Source: Flavobacterium degerlachei (lineage in GTDB: Bacteria; Bacteroidota; Bacteroidia; Flavobacteriales; Flavobacteriaceae). From it: a DNA stretch of 64,000 bases. The notes beneath the pieces are model-generated. The model was given only the letters and a program-made list of their open reading frames with translations, ran no database searches and was not told the origin of the DNA. The DNA lies in NCBI RefSeq assembly GCF_900106645.1, contig NZ_FNMV01000011.1, forward strand, positions 1-64,000, read 5' to 3'. Made by a program: the position numbers and the translations under genes. Below, one piece after another: positions 1 to 7,376 of this stretch (within the stretch, counting starts at the first letter, position 1; every line of letters begins with the position of its first letter).

Positions 1-75
1 GGAAGTAAGTTCGAAATATTCAACAATAATTTCTGGCAATAATAACTTGATCAGTTCGCTGTAGGAATCTTGCAT
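1..75 (-). CDS. Transposase N-terminal fragment (ISAon1-like), cut by window edge
   Basis: An open frame on the minus strand starts with ATG at position 75 and runs off the left edge after 25 codons. It reads MQDSYSELIKLL, then a short acidic/hydrophobic stretch ending in EYFELTS. This resembles the start of the small N-terminal protein of ISAon1-type elements common in Flavobacteriia, which pair it with a DDE transposase. Only 25 residues are visible, so the match is by recall of the family and the element may be complete or decayed beyond the window. No terminal inverted repeat could be placed in the 80 bases to its right. Confidence 0.45.
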   Translation of the reverse strand, partial: MQDSYSELIKLLLPEIIVEYFELTS

Positions 76-154
76 TGAGATATATTTTATAAATGCAAAA
101 GTCGTTATTTATATATTTCCCCACAACATTTAGACTTGATCCACAATAATATTT

Positions 155-673
155 TTACATTTTATCAACGACTTCGTATATCTGCTTATCAATTGCTCGT
201 TTAACATCAATAAAGAAAGTCTTATCCTTTTCCTTTTCTAACAATATCGTTAACTTCTCAAAGCTTCTGCCATTTTGAAATCGAACAGCTTTAATTCTTT
301 TAGCAAGCTTCATTAAATCAGTTCCATATAAATCAAACCGACTTATACCTTTACAATTAAATTTGCTCCATGACTTTAGAGTGATTTTTGTACCATCTTC
401 AAATAGTACAGTTAAATCATCTTTTTCCAAACAAATACCAATCCCGACAGATTCAACAATTATCCCATTGTATGCAAAAACACCATTTTGAATTTCAAAA
501 GATGGCTTCACAACAAAACCCACTTTTTTACTTTCAAGACTTAAAAGACTTTCGTTAGTATAAATAGATTCTTTGTCTGTCATTATGTCCCTGTGAAAAA
601 AAACCTTGACATTATCTTGTCCAAATGCATTTAAGCCTATAAATAGAATTATAACCACTACTATTTTTCTCAT
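155..673 (-). CDS. Secreted protein of unknown function
   Basis: The 172-residue product starts with a clear signal peptide (MRKIVVVIILFIGLNAFGQ) with cleavage likely after AFG, so it is exported. The mature part is mixed alpha/beta and charged, with no motif I recognise. It has a single cysteine pair (around residues 82 and 108) and no lipobox. It stands alone: the left neighbour is a transposase start and the right is a long gene-poor stretch. The ATG at 673 follows an A-rich leader. No function is proposed. Confidence 0.75.
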   Translation of the reverse strand: MRKIVVVIILFIGLNAFGQDNVKVFFHRDIMTDKESIYTNESLLSLESKKVGFVVKPSFEIQNGVFAYNGIIVESVGIGICLEKDDLTVLFEDGTKITLKSWSKFNCKGISRFDLYGTDLMKLAKRIKAVRFQNGRSFEKLTILLEKEKDKTFFIDVKRAIDKQIYEVVDKM

Positions 674-1230
674 TTATTGTTTTTAAGTAAATAATTTAGC
701 ACTCTTGTCAAGCCAAGAACTACTGTTTGTCTTTGTTTTTTGCATATTCATTTTATAATGAAAGTAATAAAATCAATACAGATTTTACAATTTCGACTTT
801 TAGCGCAATCCAAAAATCTAATATAGGTTATTTAGACAGTTATTTTGGTAACATCTCTGTTAACTCGCTGTTAATTACCTCATCACCGCCTTGAAATTTA
901 CACCCCTCTGTTATTATCACTATTTGGTTAAAAATAACATTACTCAAACCATAACTAAATTAGCAATTGCAGTCAGATGTTTAGTTCTATACTCTGTCTT
1001 CTTAAAAATTGCGATGAAAGGCACTACAAACAATCTAGCAGCTTCCCGTACAAACGATATAACCGAGTTAATGTGTTTTGAGGTATTCCTAGCCGCATCA
1101 CTGCACATACATTCAGTCACAATATCCGTTTTCATGGAGTTTAACCAATAAGTTTGTTGATTTAAACATGCTTAAATACTTAAAGCAATAAACTACTTTA
1201 AACCGCTAGCTTAGCTAATTAAACAAAAAA
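674..1230. other. Gene-poor stretch with no convincing gene
   Basis: About 550 bases without a supportable gene. Two overlapping opposite-strand open frames exist (plus 891-1151, 86 codons; minus 944-1135, 63 codons), but neither has a clear ribosome binding site, a recognisable domain or a usual composition. I leave both uncalled. The minus frame is the better of the two (a central hydrophobic stretch and a basic C-terminus) and could be a decayed gene. Confidence 0.4.
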
Positions 1231-1255
1231 AAGAGCAACCATTACAGTTACTCTT
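1231..1255 (-). terminator. Rho-independent terminator of the 49-residue peptide gene
   Basis: Arms 1231-1239 and 1247-1255 pair over nine bases on the minus strand, one of them a G-U wobble, and are followed in the minus direction by a long T-rich run. It lies about 120 bases beyond the stop codon of the small gene at 1377-1526, which supports that gene being transcribed. Confidence 0.6.
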
Positions 1256-1376
1256 CATATTAATTTAGTATCGCTTTATTATTTAATCGAATTTCAATCC
1301 TTTTCTATTAAAGTTACATTACAATCGGTTAAATCAAAACAATTGTTCTTAATAATTTAGTAATGATCTACTCCTA

Positions 1377-1526
1377 TTAAAAATTATTGTGGTTTCTTAA
1401 AACAAATATTAGAATAAAAATCCCCAATAAACATAAGGTAAAAACAAAAAATCCACCTATATAGAAAAACATTTTGTTATTTCTATTTTCTTCTCTTATC
1501 AAGCCGTTGCTTCTGTACTCAGTCAT
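1377..1526 (-). CDS. Small single-span membrane peptide (49 residues)
   Basis: An intact 49-codon frame starts with ATG at 1526 and ends with TAA. The product has a charged, hydrophilic N-terminus (MTEYRSNGLIREENRNNK) followed by one strongly hydrophobic segment of about 25 residues and a short RNHNNF tail, so it should be a single-span inner-membrane peptide. A GGAAA ribosome-binding-like site lies about 7 bases before the start, and a terminator hairpin follows downstream. A TAGGTTTG box at 1574-1581 (minus) is a possible promoter. It is too short for ordinary ORF calling. Function unknown; with only one sequence I cannot test conservation. Confidence 0.6.
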   Translation of the reverse strand: MTEYRSNGLIREENRNNKMFFYIGGFFVFTLCLLGIFILIFVLRNHNNF

Positions 1527-1804
1527 AATATTATTTCCTTACTTTTAAACAATTCCAATCTGGTTCAATATACCAAACCTATCGCTATACAAAGTAACAC
1601 ATTGCACGCCAGCAACACAATACCTACTTTTAGTGATATTTCATTTATTTTTTCTTTAATCAGTTGCTTATATTATTTATTTTTAAATGACTTTTGCTGC
1701 TCTAAATTTCTTCTTTTACGCAAGTACAACTTCGAAATAAGATCATATAAAAGCAATACGGTCGTTATCGATCAAAAAGTAATAAACAGTTCCTCTAACT
1801 AAAA

Positions 1805-1833
1805 AAGCGCCTCGATAGACTACCGAGACGCTT
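1805..1833 (-). terminator. Terminator of the sigma/DUF4252 operon
   Basis: Arms 1805-1814 and 1824-1833 form a ten-base stem on the minus-strand transcript (one G-U wobble) and are followed by a T run. It sits 20 bases after the stop codon of the last DUF4252 gene and should end that operon. Confidence 0.7.
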
Positions 1834-1852
1834 AAATAATAAGACAACTAAT

Positions 1853-2386
1853 TTATTTCATCAATTGCTGAAGTGGTTTTAACTGTTCCAAATCTATTTT
1901 AGATTCTTTTAAAACTGACAGCATTGTCATAATGTTTGTGGGATTCATATCTTTTCCTAAAACTCGAACTACCGCAAAGCCCATTTCTTTTCTGTTTGCA
2001 AATAAAACGAACTCCTCAATATGATCGTCAGATCCAACATAGCTTATGGAGGCACTTTCCTTTCCAGAGCCAAATTTCATCAACTGTTGGTACTTAGGGT
2101 CTTTTAGAATAGCATCGATTTTGGCACGTTCAATTTCAAACTGCCCCTTATTCTGATCATCAAGCTTAAAAGCTAAAACATTCATTTTGTCAAAAGATTT
2201 CAAAGCGTCATTTTGCTTTACTGACAATTTTGTTTCATCGACATTCAAAATACTCGGTGACACATCCACTGCAATGAAATTCTTGTTTTCTGTATTTTCA
2301 ACAAAGTACTTTTGCAAAGTAGGCTCCGAATTACAGCTCATTAGAAACAATGACAAAAATAATGAGATACTATAAATTGCTTTCAT
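1853..2386 (-). CDS. DUF4252 lipoprotein
   Basis: The 177-residue product starts with a lipoprotein signal peptide ending in LFLMSC, so Cys18 should be lipidated and the protein anchored in the envelope. The rest matches the DUF4252 layout: an N-terminal beta part, a middle segment KDPKYQQLMKF, then a strand FVLFANRKEMGFAVVRVLG and a C-terminal helix. DUF4252 proteins have no known biochemical role, but in Bacteroidota they recur downstream of ECF sigma genes, as here. It is the last gene of the sigma operon and a likely paralogue of the neighbour at 2451-2981. Envelope-stress output is an inference from context. Confidence 0.85.
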   Translation of the reverse strand: MKAIYSISLFLSLFLMSCNSEPTLQKYFVENTENKNFIAVDVSPSILNVDETKLSVKQNDALKSFDKMNVLAFKLDDQNKGQFEIERAKIDAILKDPKYQQLMKFGSGKESASISYVGSDDHIEEFVLFANRKEMGFAVVRVLGKDMNPTNIMTMLSVLKESKIDLEQLKPLQQLMK

Positions 2387-2450
2387 ATTACATAATATTT
2401 AAATTTGGCAATAGGTTTCATCCTGATTTCACAATCTGACAAATACCTTT

Positions 2451-2981
2451 TTATTTTTTTCCTTTTGTAGCTTTCTTCAATTCATCACCACCTGGAATTC
2501 TCATTTTATCAGTTAGAATCGAAATTTCATTCAAATCAAAGTTACCAGTCAAGGACATTAAAACCGTTTCGTTAGATCTACTTCCGCCCTCAATGAACAT
2601 CAAAAGTTCTTTTATTTGAGAATCAGTCGCTCCTGACTTCACTAATATTTTAATATTTTTACCACTGTCATTAACACGCATTAGCTCTTCAAGTCCAGCT
2701 GTTTTTACGTACTTTTCAGCAGCAGATTTCATTTCGCCCGTAGCTCTTGAACTGCTGGTGGTAAAAACTTTTAGATTATCTAATTTTTTTATCAAATTCA
2801 TATATTGCTGCGTTTCTTTATCTGATGCGTCAACTTTTACCTTGCTCATCAAATCAAACATCTTTCTATTGACTACTATAGAAGTCACATCATCTTGACC
2901 GTCAAACTTGTCAAAGGCAGACTGAGCAAAAAATGGAGTTGCTACTAAAGCTATTACTAGTGTGATTATAAATTTTTTCAT
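2451..2981 (-). CDS. DUF4252 secreted protein
   Basis: The 176-residue product has a standard signal peptide (MKKFIITLVIALVATPFFAQ) without a lipobox cysteine, so it is probably periplasmic. The body follows the DUF4252 pattern: an early DDVTSIVVNRKMFDLMSKV segment, a helix with LIKKLDNLKVFTTSS, and a strand near residues 135-150 (SNETVLMSLTGNFDLNEIS). The C-terminus is basic (KKATKGKK). It lies between the anti-sigma-like gene and the lipoprotein paralogue, in the same direction with short gaps, and is most likely co-transcribed with the sigma factor. Confidence 0.85.
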   Translation of the reverse strand: MKKFIITLVIALVATPFFAQSAFDKFDGQDDVTSIVVNRKMFDLMSKVKVDASDKETQQYMNLIKKLDNLKVFTTSSSRATGEMKSAAEKYVKTAGLEELMRVNDSGKNIKILVKSGATDSQIKELLMFIEGGSRSNETVLMSLTGNFDLNEISILTDKMRIPGGDELKKATKGKK

Positions 2982-3016
2982 TTTATTCTTTTTTTATTAT
3001 TTGTTATTGTTCTTTG

Positions 3017-3463
3017 TTATTGTTCTTTGAAAATTAAATTTTTCGACTTTTTGTATTCCTTAATATATATTACACTTTCTATGCCAGTATTTACGTGATT
3101 TGACAACATCGCTAAAGCCTTTTGTGTTTCTACTAAAGCTACCTCAGGATTGTCATAGGTACCCAAACCAGTATTGATAGCTTTATCATTATAATTGACA
3201 TAGCTTACGACACCAATTAAAACTGCAACTGAAGCCGCGATAGACAACCACCACACTTGACTTGTCTTAGATTTTTTGGGCTTTATCTCTTTCATTTTTT
3301 GGGCTGCTGCAACAGAAAAATAACCAAACATACGCTGGTATTGCTTTAAATGTGGTAAAACATCTGCCGAAGAAAAATAGTCACGTAGCTCATTTTCTTC
3401 TGAAATATTGGTTTCACCATTGAAGTATTTTTCTAATAGTATTTCAATATTTTTCAATTCCAT
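3017..3463 (-). CDS. Probable anti-sigma factor, membrane protein
   Basis: From the ATG at 3463 the product has 148 residues. Its soluble N-terminal part (about 80 residues) carries the ENELRDYFSSADVLPHLKQY pattern seen in small Bacteroidota anti-sigma-like proteins. One transmembrane segment follows (VWWLSIAASVAVLIGVVSYV, about residues 73-92), then a short outer region. The start overlaps the end of the sigma gene, so the two are translationally coupled, the usual arrangement for an ECF sigma and its membrane-bound inhibitor. A longer frame would need a TTG start and is less likely. The anti-sigma role is inferred from context; no zinc-binding HxxxCxxC motif is present. Confidence 0.7.
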   Translation of the reverse strand: MELKNIEILLEKYFNGETNISEENELRDYFSSADVLPHLKQYQRMFGYFSVAAAQKMKEIKPKKSKTSQVWWLSIAASVAVLIGVVSYVNYNDKAINTGLGTYDNPEVALVETQKALAMLSNHVNTGIESVIYIKEYKKSKNLIFKEQ

Positions 3464-3959
3464 AATTTTCAATTTTTGTCATACACTCTCGTATCGTTTT
3501 CCTTGCTCTTGATAGCGCCACCCGAATTGCCGTTTCATTCATCTCCATAATTTCGGCAATTTCTGAAAATTCATATTGTTCGATATCTCGCATCTGGATA
3601 ATTAAGCGTTGTTGTTCAGGCAATTGATTTATTATCTTTTCTACCCAACTGAGACTATCTCCATCCTCCATTTTTTTAACTAAACTGTCTGCAGTATCCG
3701 TAAAATTATCGTCTACCATTTTGAGATTCTGTACCCTTTTAGACTTTAGCTGATCTAAACAATAATTTTTAGTCATTGTCATCGCAACAGCTTCAATACT
3801 ATTAAATCCAGCCAAGCTTTCATTTTTACTCCACAATTTAACTAAAACTTCTTGAGTTGCGTCTTCTGCTTCCTCTGTGCTTATAAGCAAACGCTTGGCC
3901 AAGCGAAATACTTTGTCTTTGAATGGTAAGGTCAATTGCAGAAACTCTATTTGATTCAT
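3444..3959 (-). CDS. ECF-type RNA polymerase sigma factor
   Basis: The 171-residue product has only sigma regions 2 and 4, as expected for the ECF family. Region 2 spans about residues 10-75 (AKRLLISTEEAEDATQEVLV, the core-binding helix). Region 4 spans about 110-160 with the helix-turn-helix QYEFSEIAEIMEMNETAIRV followed by SRARKTIREC. The gene leads a four-gene minus operon with an anti-sigma-like membrane protein and two DUF4252 proteins. A GTAAC/CGTC-type promoter lies just upstream, suggesting self-activation. Confidence 0.93.
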   Translation of the reverse strand: MNQIEFLQLTLPFKDKVFRLAKRLLISTEEAEDATQEVLVKLWSKNESLAGFNSIEAVAMTMTKNYCLDQLKSKRVQNLKMVDDNFTDTADSLVKKMEDGDSLSWVEKIINQLPEQQRLIIQMRDIEQYEFSEIAEIMEMNETAIRVALSRARKTIRECMTKIENYGIEKY

Positions 3960-3995
3960 AAATCAAGAAATTGTTAGTTCGGCTTATAATATCAA

Positions 3996-4021
3996 GACGA
4001 AAGAAAGTTAATTTTGTTACA
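3996..4021 (-). promoter_or_regulatory. Candidate ECF-sigma promoter (autoregulatory)
   Basis: On the minus strand, TGTAAC (4016-4021) and CGTC (3996-3999) are separated by 16 bases. This is the -35/-10 pattern typical of many ECF sigma factors (AAC motif, N16, CGTC) rather than the TTG/TAnnTTTG pattern of the housekeeping sigma in Bacteroidota. It sits about 37 bases before the sigma gene start, giving a leader of roughly 30 bases, and suggests the sigma factor transcribes its own operon. Confidence 0.55.
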
Positions 4022-4084
4022 AAATATACAAAATAAAACTAAAGTTACTACTTTTACGTACCTATATCTATTGAAACCTACTAT

Positions 4085-5530
4085 ATGAAGACCAATTTTA
4101 AATTTACAGTTCTATTACTTTTAGCCATTTTCTCTTTCCAAGGTTGCCAAGACATGGATGATACTGCGGCACCGCTAAGTCTGGAAGTCCATGATTTTAT
4201 CTGGAAAGGATTAAATCAATACTATTTATGGCAGGCAGATGTACCTAACTTATCTGACGATCGTTTTGCTTCCCAAAACGAACTGAACGTATTTCTAAGA
4301 ACCTATCCCACTCCTGAGGAACTGTTTGATGCCTTGAGAGTAGACAAATCAATTGATCGTTTTAGCTGGATTGTTTCTGATTATTTAGAATTAGAACAAG
4401 CCCTTGGAGGAATTTCAAAAAATCAGGGGGCCGAATTTGGCTTAGTTTACAAACCAGGAAGCACTACCGATATTTTTGGATATGTTCGCTACGTCTTACC
4501 TAACTCAGATGCATCGATAAAAGACATTCAAAGAGGGACTATTTTTTATGGTGTTAATGGAACGCAACTTACTGTAAACAATTATCAATCTTTATTAGCA
4601 CCAGATAATTACACTTTAAATTTAGCCGATTATAATGGAGGAGCCATAACGCCAAATGGAAAATCAGTTTCATTGAGCAAAACAATTTTGGCTGAAAACC
4701 CAATTTTAATAAATAAGGTCATTACTACTGGAGAGCACAAAATTGGCTACCTAATGTACAATGGCTTTTACGCTGAATATGACACACAATTAAACGATGC
4801 TTTTGGTACACTTAAATCACAAGGAGTTACAGACCTAGTACTTGACCTGCGTTACAATTCAGGTGGTTCGGTACTTACCGCAACCCGATTAGCGAGTATG
4901 ATTACAGGACAATACACAGGACAAGTTTTTGCGAAGCAAAAATGGAATGATAAAATAAATGAATATTTTGAATCCTCTGATCCCGAAGCGCTAAAAAACA
5001 ACTTTACAGATAAAATAGGAAGTACAGCAATTAACAGCCTGAAATTATCTAAAATTTATATCCTAACTACTAAAAGTTCTGCTTCAGCAAGTGAACTTGT
5101 CATAAATGGTTTGAAGCCCTATATGGATGTTGTTCAGATTGGAGACGTTACTACTGGAAAAAATGTAGGATCAATTACTTTATATGACTCTCCCACCTTT
5201 GGAAAAGACAACAGAAATCCTAACCATCGCTACGCTATGCAGCCTATCGTTTTAAAAATAGTAAATGCTGCCGGTTTTGGAGATTACTTTAATGGCCTAA
5301 CTCCTACTCACCAGTTAAAAGAAAACATAGGGAATTTAGATGTTCTTGGGAATTCCACAGAACCTCTGTTAAGTACTGCAATTGGAAAAATTACAGGAAC
5401 AGGAAAAATGATCAAACAAAGTCCTGAAAAAGATTTCAACTACTTTAAAGATGGAAAATCTATGAATGGTATTCAAAACCAAATGTATATTGAGAAAGTG
5501 CCTGAAGGAATCTTAAAAGCCCTAGACTAA
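4085..5530 (+). CDS. S41-family peptidase, lipoprotein
   Basis: The 481-residue product starts with a lipoprotein signal ending in FSFQGC (Cys21), so it should be anchored in the envelope. An N-terminal helical domain of about 100 residues is followed by a PDZ-like region (AEFGLVYKPGSTTDIFG onward) and an S41 protease domain with DLVLDLRYNSGGSV near residue 255. The SSASASEL motif at about residues 331-338 holds the catalytic serine, and a lysine follows in VTTGKNVGS. It is divergent from the sigma operon and followed 74 bases later by an amidase. The substrate is unknown; cell-envelope protein processing is likely. Confidence 0.9.
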   Translation: MKTNFKFTVLLLLAIFSFQGCQDMDDTAAPLSLEVHDFIWKGLNQYYLWQADVPNLSDDRFASQNELNVFLRTYPTPEELFDALRVDKSIDRFSWIVSDYLELEQALGGISKNQGAEFGLVYKPGSTTDIFGYVRYVLPNSDASIKDIQRGTIFYGVNGTQLTVNNYQSLLAPDNYTLNLADYNGGAITPNGKSVSLSKTILAENPILINKVITTGEHKIGYLMYNGFYAEYDTQLNDAFGTLKSQGVTDLVLDLRYNSGGSVLTATRLASMITGQYTGQVFAKQKWNDKINEYFESSDPEALKNNFTDKIGSTAINSLKLSKIYILTTKSSASASELVINGLKPYMDVVQIGDVTTGKNVGSITLYDSPTFGKDNRNPNHRYAMQPIVLKIVNAAGFGDYFNGLTPTHQLKENIGNLDVLGNSTEPLLSTAIGKITGTGKMIKQSPEKDFNYFKDGKSMNGIQNQMYIEKVPEGILKALD

Positions 5531-5604
5531 TCAAAAAGACACAATAAACTATAGTATGATACGTTATCATTAACCAGCCTCAAATTTTAACAAACATAGA
5601 ACCT

Positions 5605-6222
5605 ATGAAAAATTCAGTTAAGTTATTTTTGCTTGTGATTACTTTGACTTGTTTTGCGTTTATCAGTCCTGAAAAATCAGAACCAAAACTGATTAATGTA
5701 GTTATTGATGCCGGTCACCGTGGAGAAGATTTTAGCGCCACTCAGGATGAAATTACTGAAAAAGAAATTGTAGAACAGCTTATTTCTAAAATTAAGACTT
5801 TCAACAAAAATAAAAATATCGTAATTCATTATACCAGATCAACAGACAAGTTTATTCCATTTAAAGACAGAACTGATTTTATAAATACAATCAAACCAGA
5901 TTTGGTTTTATCGCTACATGTTAACGCAAGTCCAAACAGTAACAAATCTGGGATGGAGTTCTATGTTTCTAAAGAGTCAAATTTTTATGAAAAGTCAAAC
6001 CTTATAGCAGAAAACTTTCAGACCAGCTTCTTAAATTCGAATTATAAAGTCGCGGAAATAAAGAATGCAGATTTTTATATTTTAAAAGAATCAGAAGTTC
6101 CAGCTGTAATAATGGAACTTGGGTATTTAACCAATGAAGCTGACAAAAAGAGTCTTGCTAATAACAACGAGCAGAATCAAATAGCAAAAAAAATCATAGA
6201 ATGTATTTCTGAATTAAAGTAA
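5605..6222 (+). CDS. N-acetylmuramoyl-L-alanine amidase (Amidase_3)
   Basis: The 205-residue product has an N-terminal signal peptide (about residues 1-21) followed directly by a zinc amidase domain of the Amidase_3 fold. The sequence shows DAGHRGED with zinc-binding His38, a glutamate in the ITEKEIV helix, a second histidine in LSLHVNAS (His105), and the catalytic glutamate in VIMELGYLTN (about Glu171). Such enzymes cut the amide bond between N-acetylmuramic acid and the stem peptide in the periplasm. There is no extra binding domain, so it is a minimal form. A strong bidirectional terminator follows. Confidence 0.92.
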   Translation: MKNSVKLFLLVITLTCFAFISPEKSEPKLINVVIDAGHRGEDFSATQDEITEKEIVEQLISKIKTFNKNKNIVIHYTRSTDKFIPFKDRTDFINTIKPDLVLSLHVNASPNSNKSGMEFYVSKESNFYEKSNLIAENFQTSFLNSNYKVAEIKNADFYILKESEVPAVIMELGYLTNEADKKSLANNNEQNQIAKKIIECISELK

Positions 6223-6240
6223 TACCATCTCCATAACAAA

Positions 6241-6270
6241 AAAAGGGCTTTCATCACTGAAAGCCCTTTT
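6241..6270. terminator. Bidirectional terminator between amidase and btuG-like gene
   Basis: A perfect 13-base stem (6241-6253 with 6258-6270) closes a four-base loop. It is flanked by A and T runs, so it works on both strands and serves the converging amidase and B12-locus transcripts. Confidence 0.9.
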
Positions 6271-6295
6271 TTAGGTTTATTATATAATGAGTATT

Positions 6296-7372
6296 TTATT
6301 CATTAAAATAGAATCCTGCGGGAATAACTCCTACAGTATATTCTTTATTTAATGTCCCTGTCGATGAATACACATATACTTTTCCGTTTGAACTATAATC
6401 TACAGCATCGCCAACATAGATTGAGTTATTCTTTACTGCAAAACTATATACCCCATAAACACCTTGAGCTGTTGTGCTGAAAAGTGCTGTTGTAGGCAAA
6501 GTTGTTCCATCAACATTCACTTTAAAAATATCTGAACCAACAGTATAATAAATACTATTACTTTCAATATCTAAATTAGAAGGATGTGTAGCAGCAGCAA
6601 AGTCAATAGTACTGCTTACTGTATTATTAGCTAAGTTAATTTTTACCAATTTTCCAGCAGTTTCTAAAGGTGCATATACAGGCTTACCACCGCATACAAC
6701 ATATAAGCTTCCATTACTTACTTCTAATGAGTTTGGTACATCACCTACTTCAATCGTTGCCGCAACCGTATTAGAATCTGTATTAATTACTGAAAGAGTT
6801 TTACCGTATCCATAACCTCCTTGGTGCGCTACATAAACCTTGTTGTTGTATTCTAAGATTCGTTCAGGCCCTTCAACTACAGGAATTTTACTGCTAACTA
6901 CATAGGTAGACAAATTAATAACTGCGACATAGTCATCTGTAGCGCTCCCTCCATTACCCCAGTTCGTTACGTAGCCTTTTCCATTTGCAAAGGCAATGTA
7001 TCTAGGATTACTTAAACCGCTATCAATTGTAGCAACGTGTACCATCGTATAACGGTTGATGACTTCAATTTTATTCGAATAATTTAAAACTACAAATGCA
7101 AAATCATTGTACAAACCAACATCCTGACCGGTATCTCCCAAAGTTAATGTAGGATTAACCACTGAAAAAATATTATTTTGAAAGCTAACATAATCATTTG
7201 AAACGAAAGACAAAGATGCATCTCCATGCCCAAAGCCACCTTGATTTAAAATTAACACACCATTATCATAAGCACCAAGTGGAGTTTCTATTTTATCATC
7301 CTCATCATTACTACATGATGCAAAGAAAAATGGGCTTAACAAAGCCAAGAGTACAACTTTTTTGAAATTCAT
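6296..7372 (-). CDS. BtuG-like surface beta-propeller lipoprotein
   Basis: The 358-residue product is a lipoprotein (signal ending in FFFASC, Cys20) followed by an SNDEDDKIE linker like those of surface-exposed lipoproteins. The rest is a YncE/YVTN-type propeller with repeated blades such as YVAVINLSTYVVSSKIPVVE and KTLSVINTDSNTVAATIEVG. It begins four bases after the end of the btuB gene and shares its riboswitch. In Bacteroides, BtuG proteins of this class sit on BtuB and capture cobalamin with extreme affinity; that role is inferred here from fold and context, not from identified binding residues. Confidence 0.8.
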   Translation of the reverse strand: MNFKKVVLLALLSPFFFASCSNDEDDKIETPLGAYDNGVLILNQGGFGHGDASLSFVSNDYVSFQNNIFSVVNPTLTLGDTGQDVGLYNDFAFVVLNYSNKIEVINRYTMVHVATIDSGLSNPRYIAFANGKGYVTNWGNGGSATDDYVAVINLSTYVVSSKIPVVEGPERILEYNNKVYVAHQGGYGYGKTLSVINTDSNTVAATIEVGDVPNSLEVSNGSLYVVCGGKPVYAPLETAGKLVKINLANNTVSSTIDFAAATHPSNLDIESNSIYYTVGSDIFKVNVDGTTLPTTALFSTTAQGVYGVYSFAVKNNSIYVGDAVDYSSNGKVYVYSSTGTLNKEYTVGVIPAGFYFNE

Positions 7373-7376
7373 TTTA

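Noticed and set aside
891..1151. 86- and 63-codon opposite-strand frames in the gene-poor stretch
   Set aside because: Both overlap each other, lack ribosome binding sites and match no known family; neither can be favoured with confidence.
1602..1802. 66-codon plus-strand frame ending at the operon terminator
   Set aside because: Composition is Ser/Phe-rich as expected of random AT-rich DNA, and no start signal is visible.
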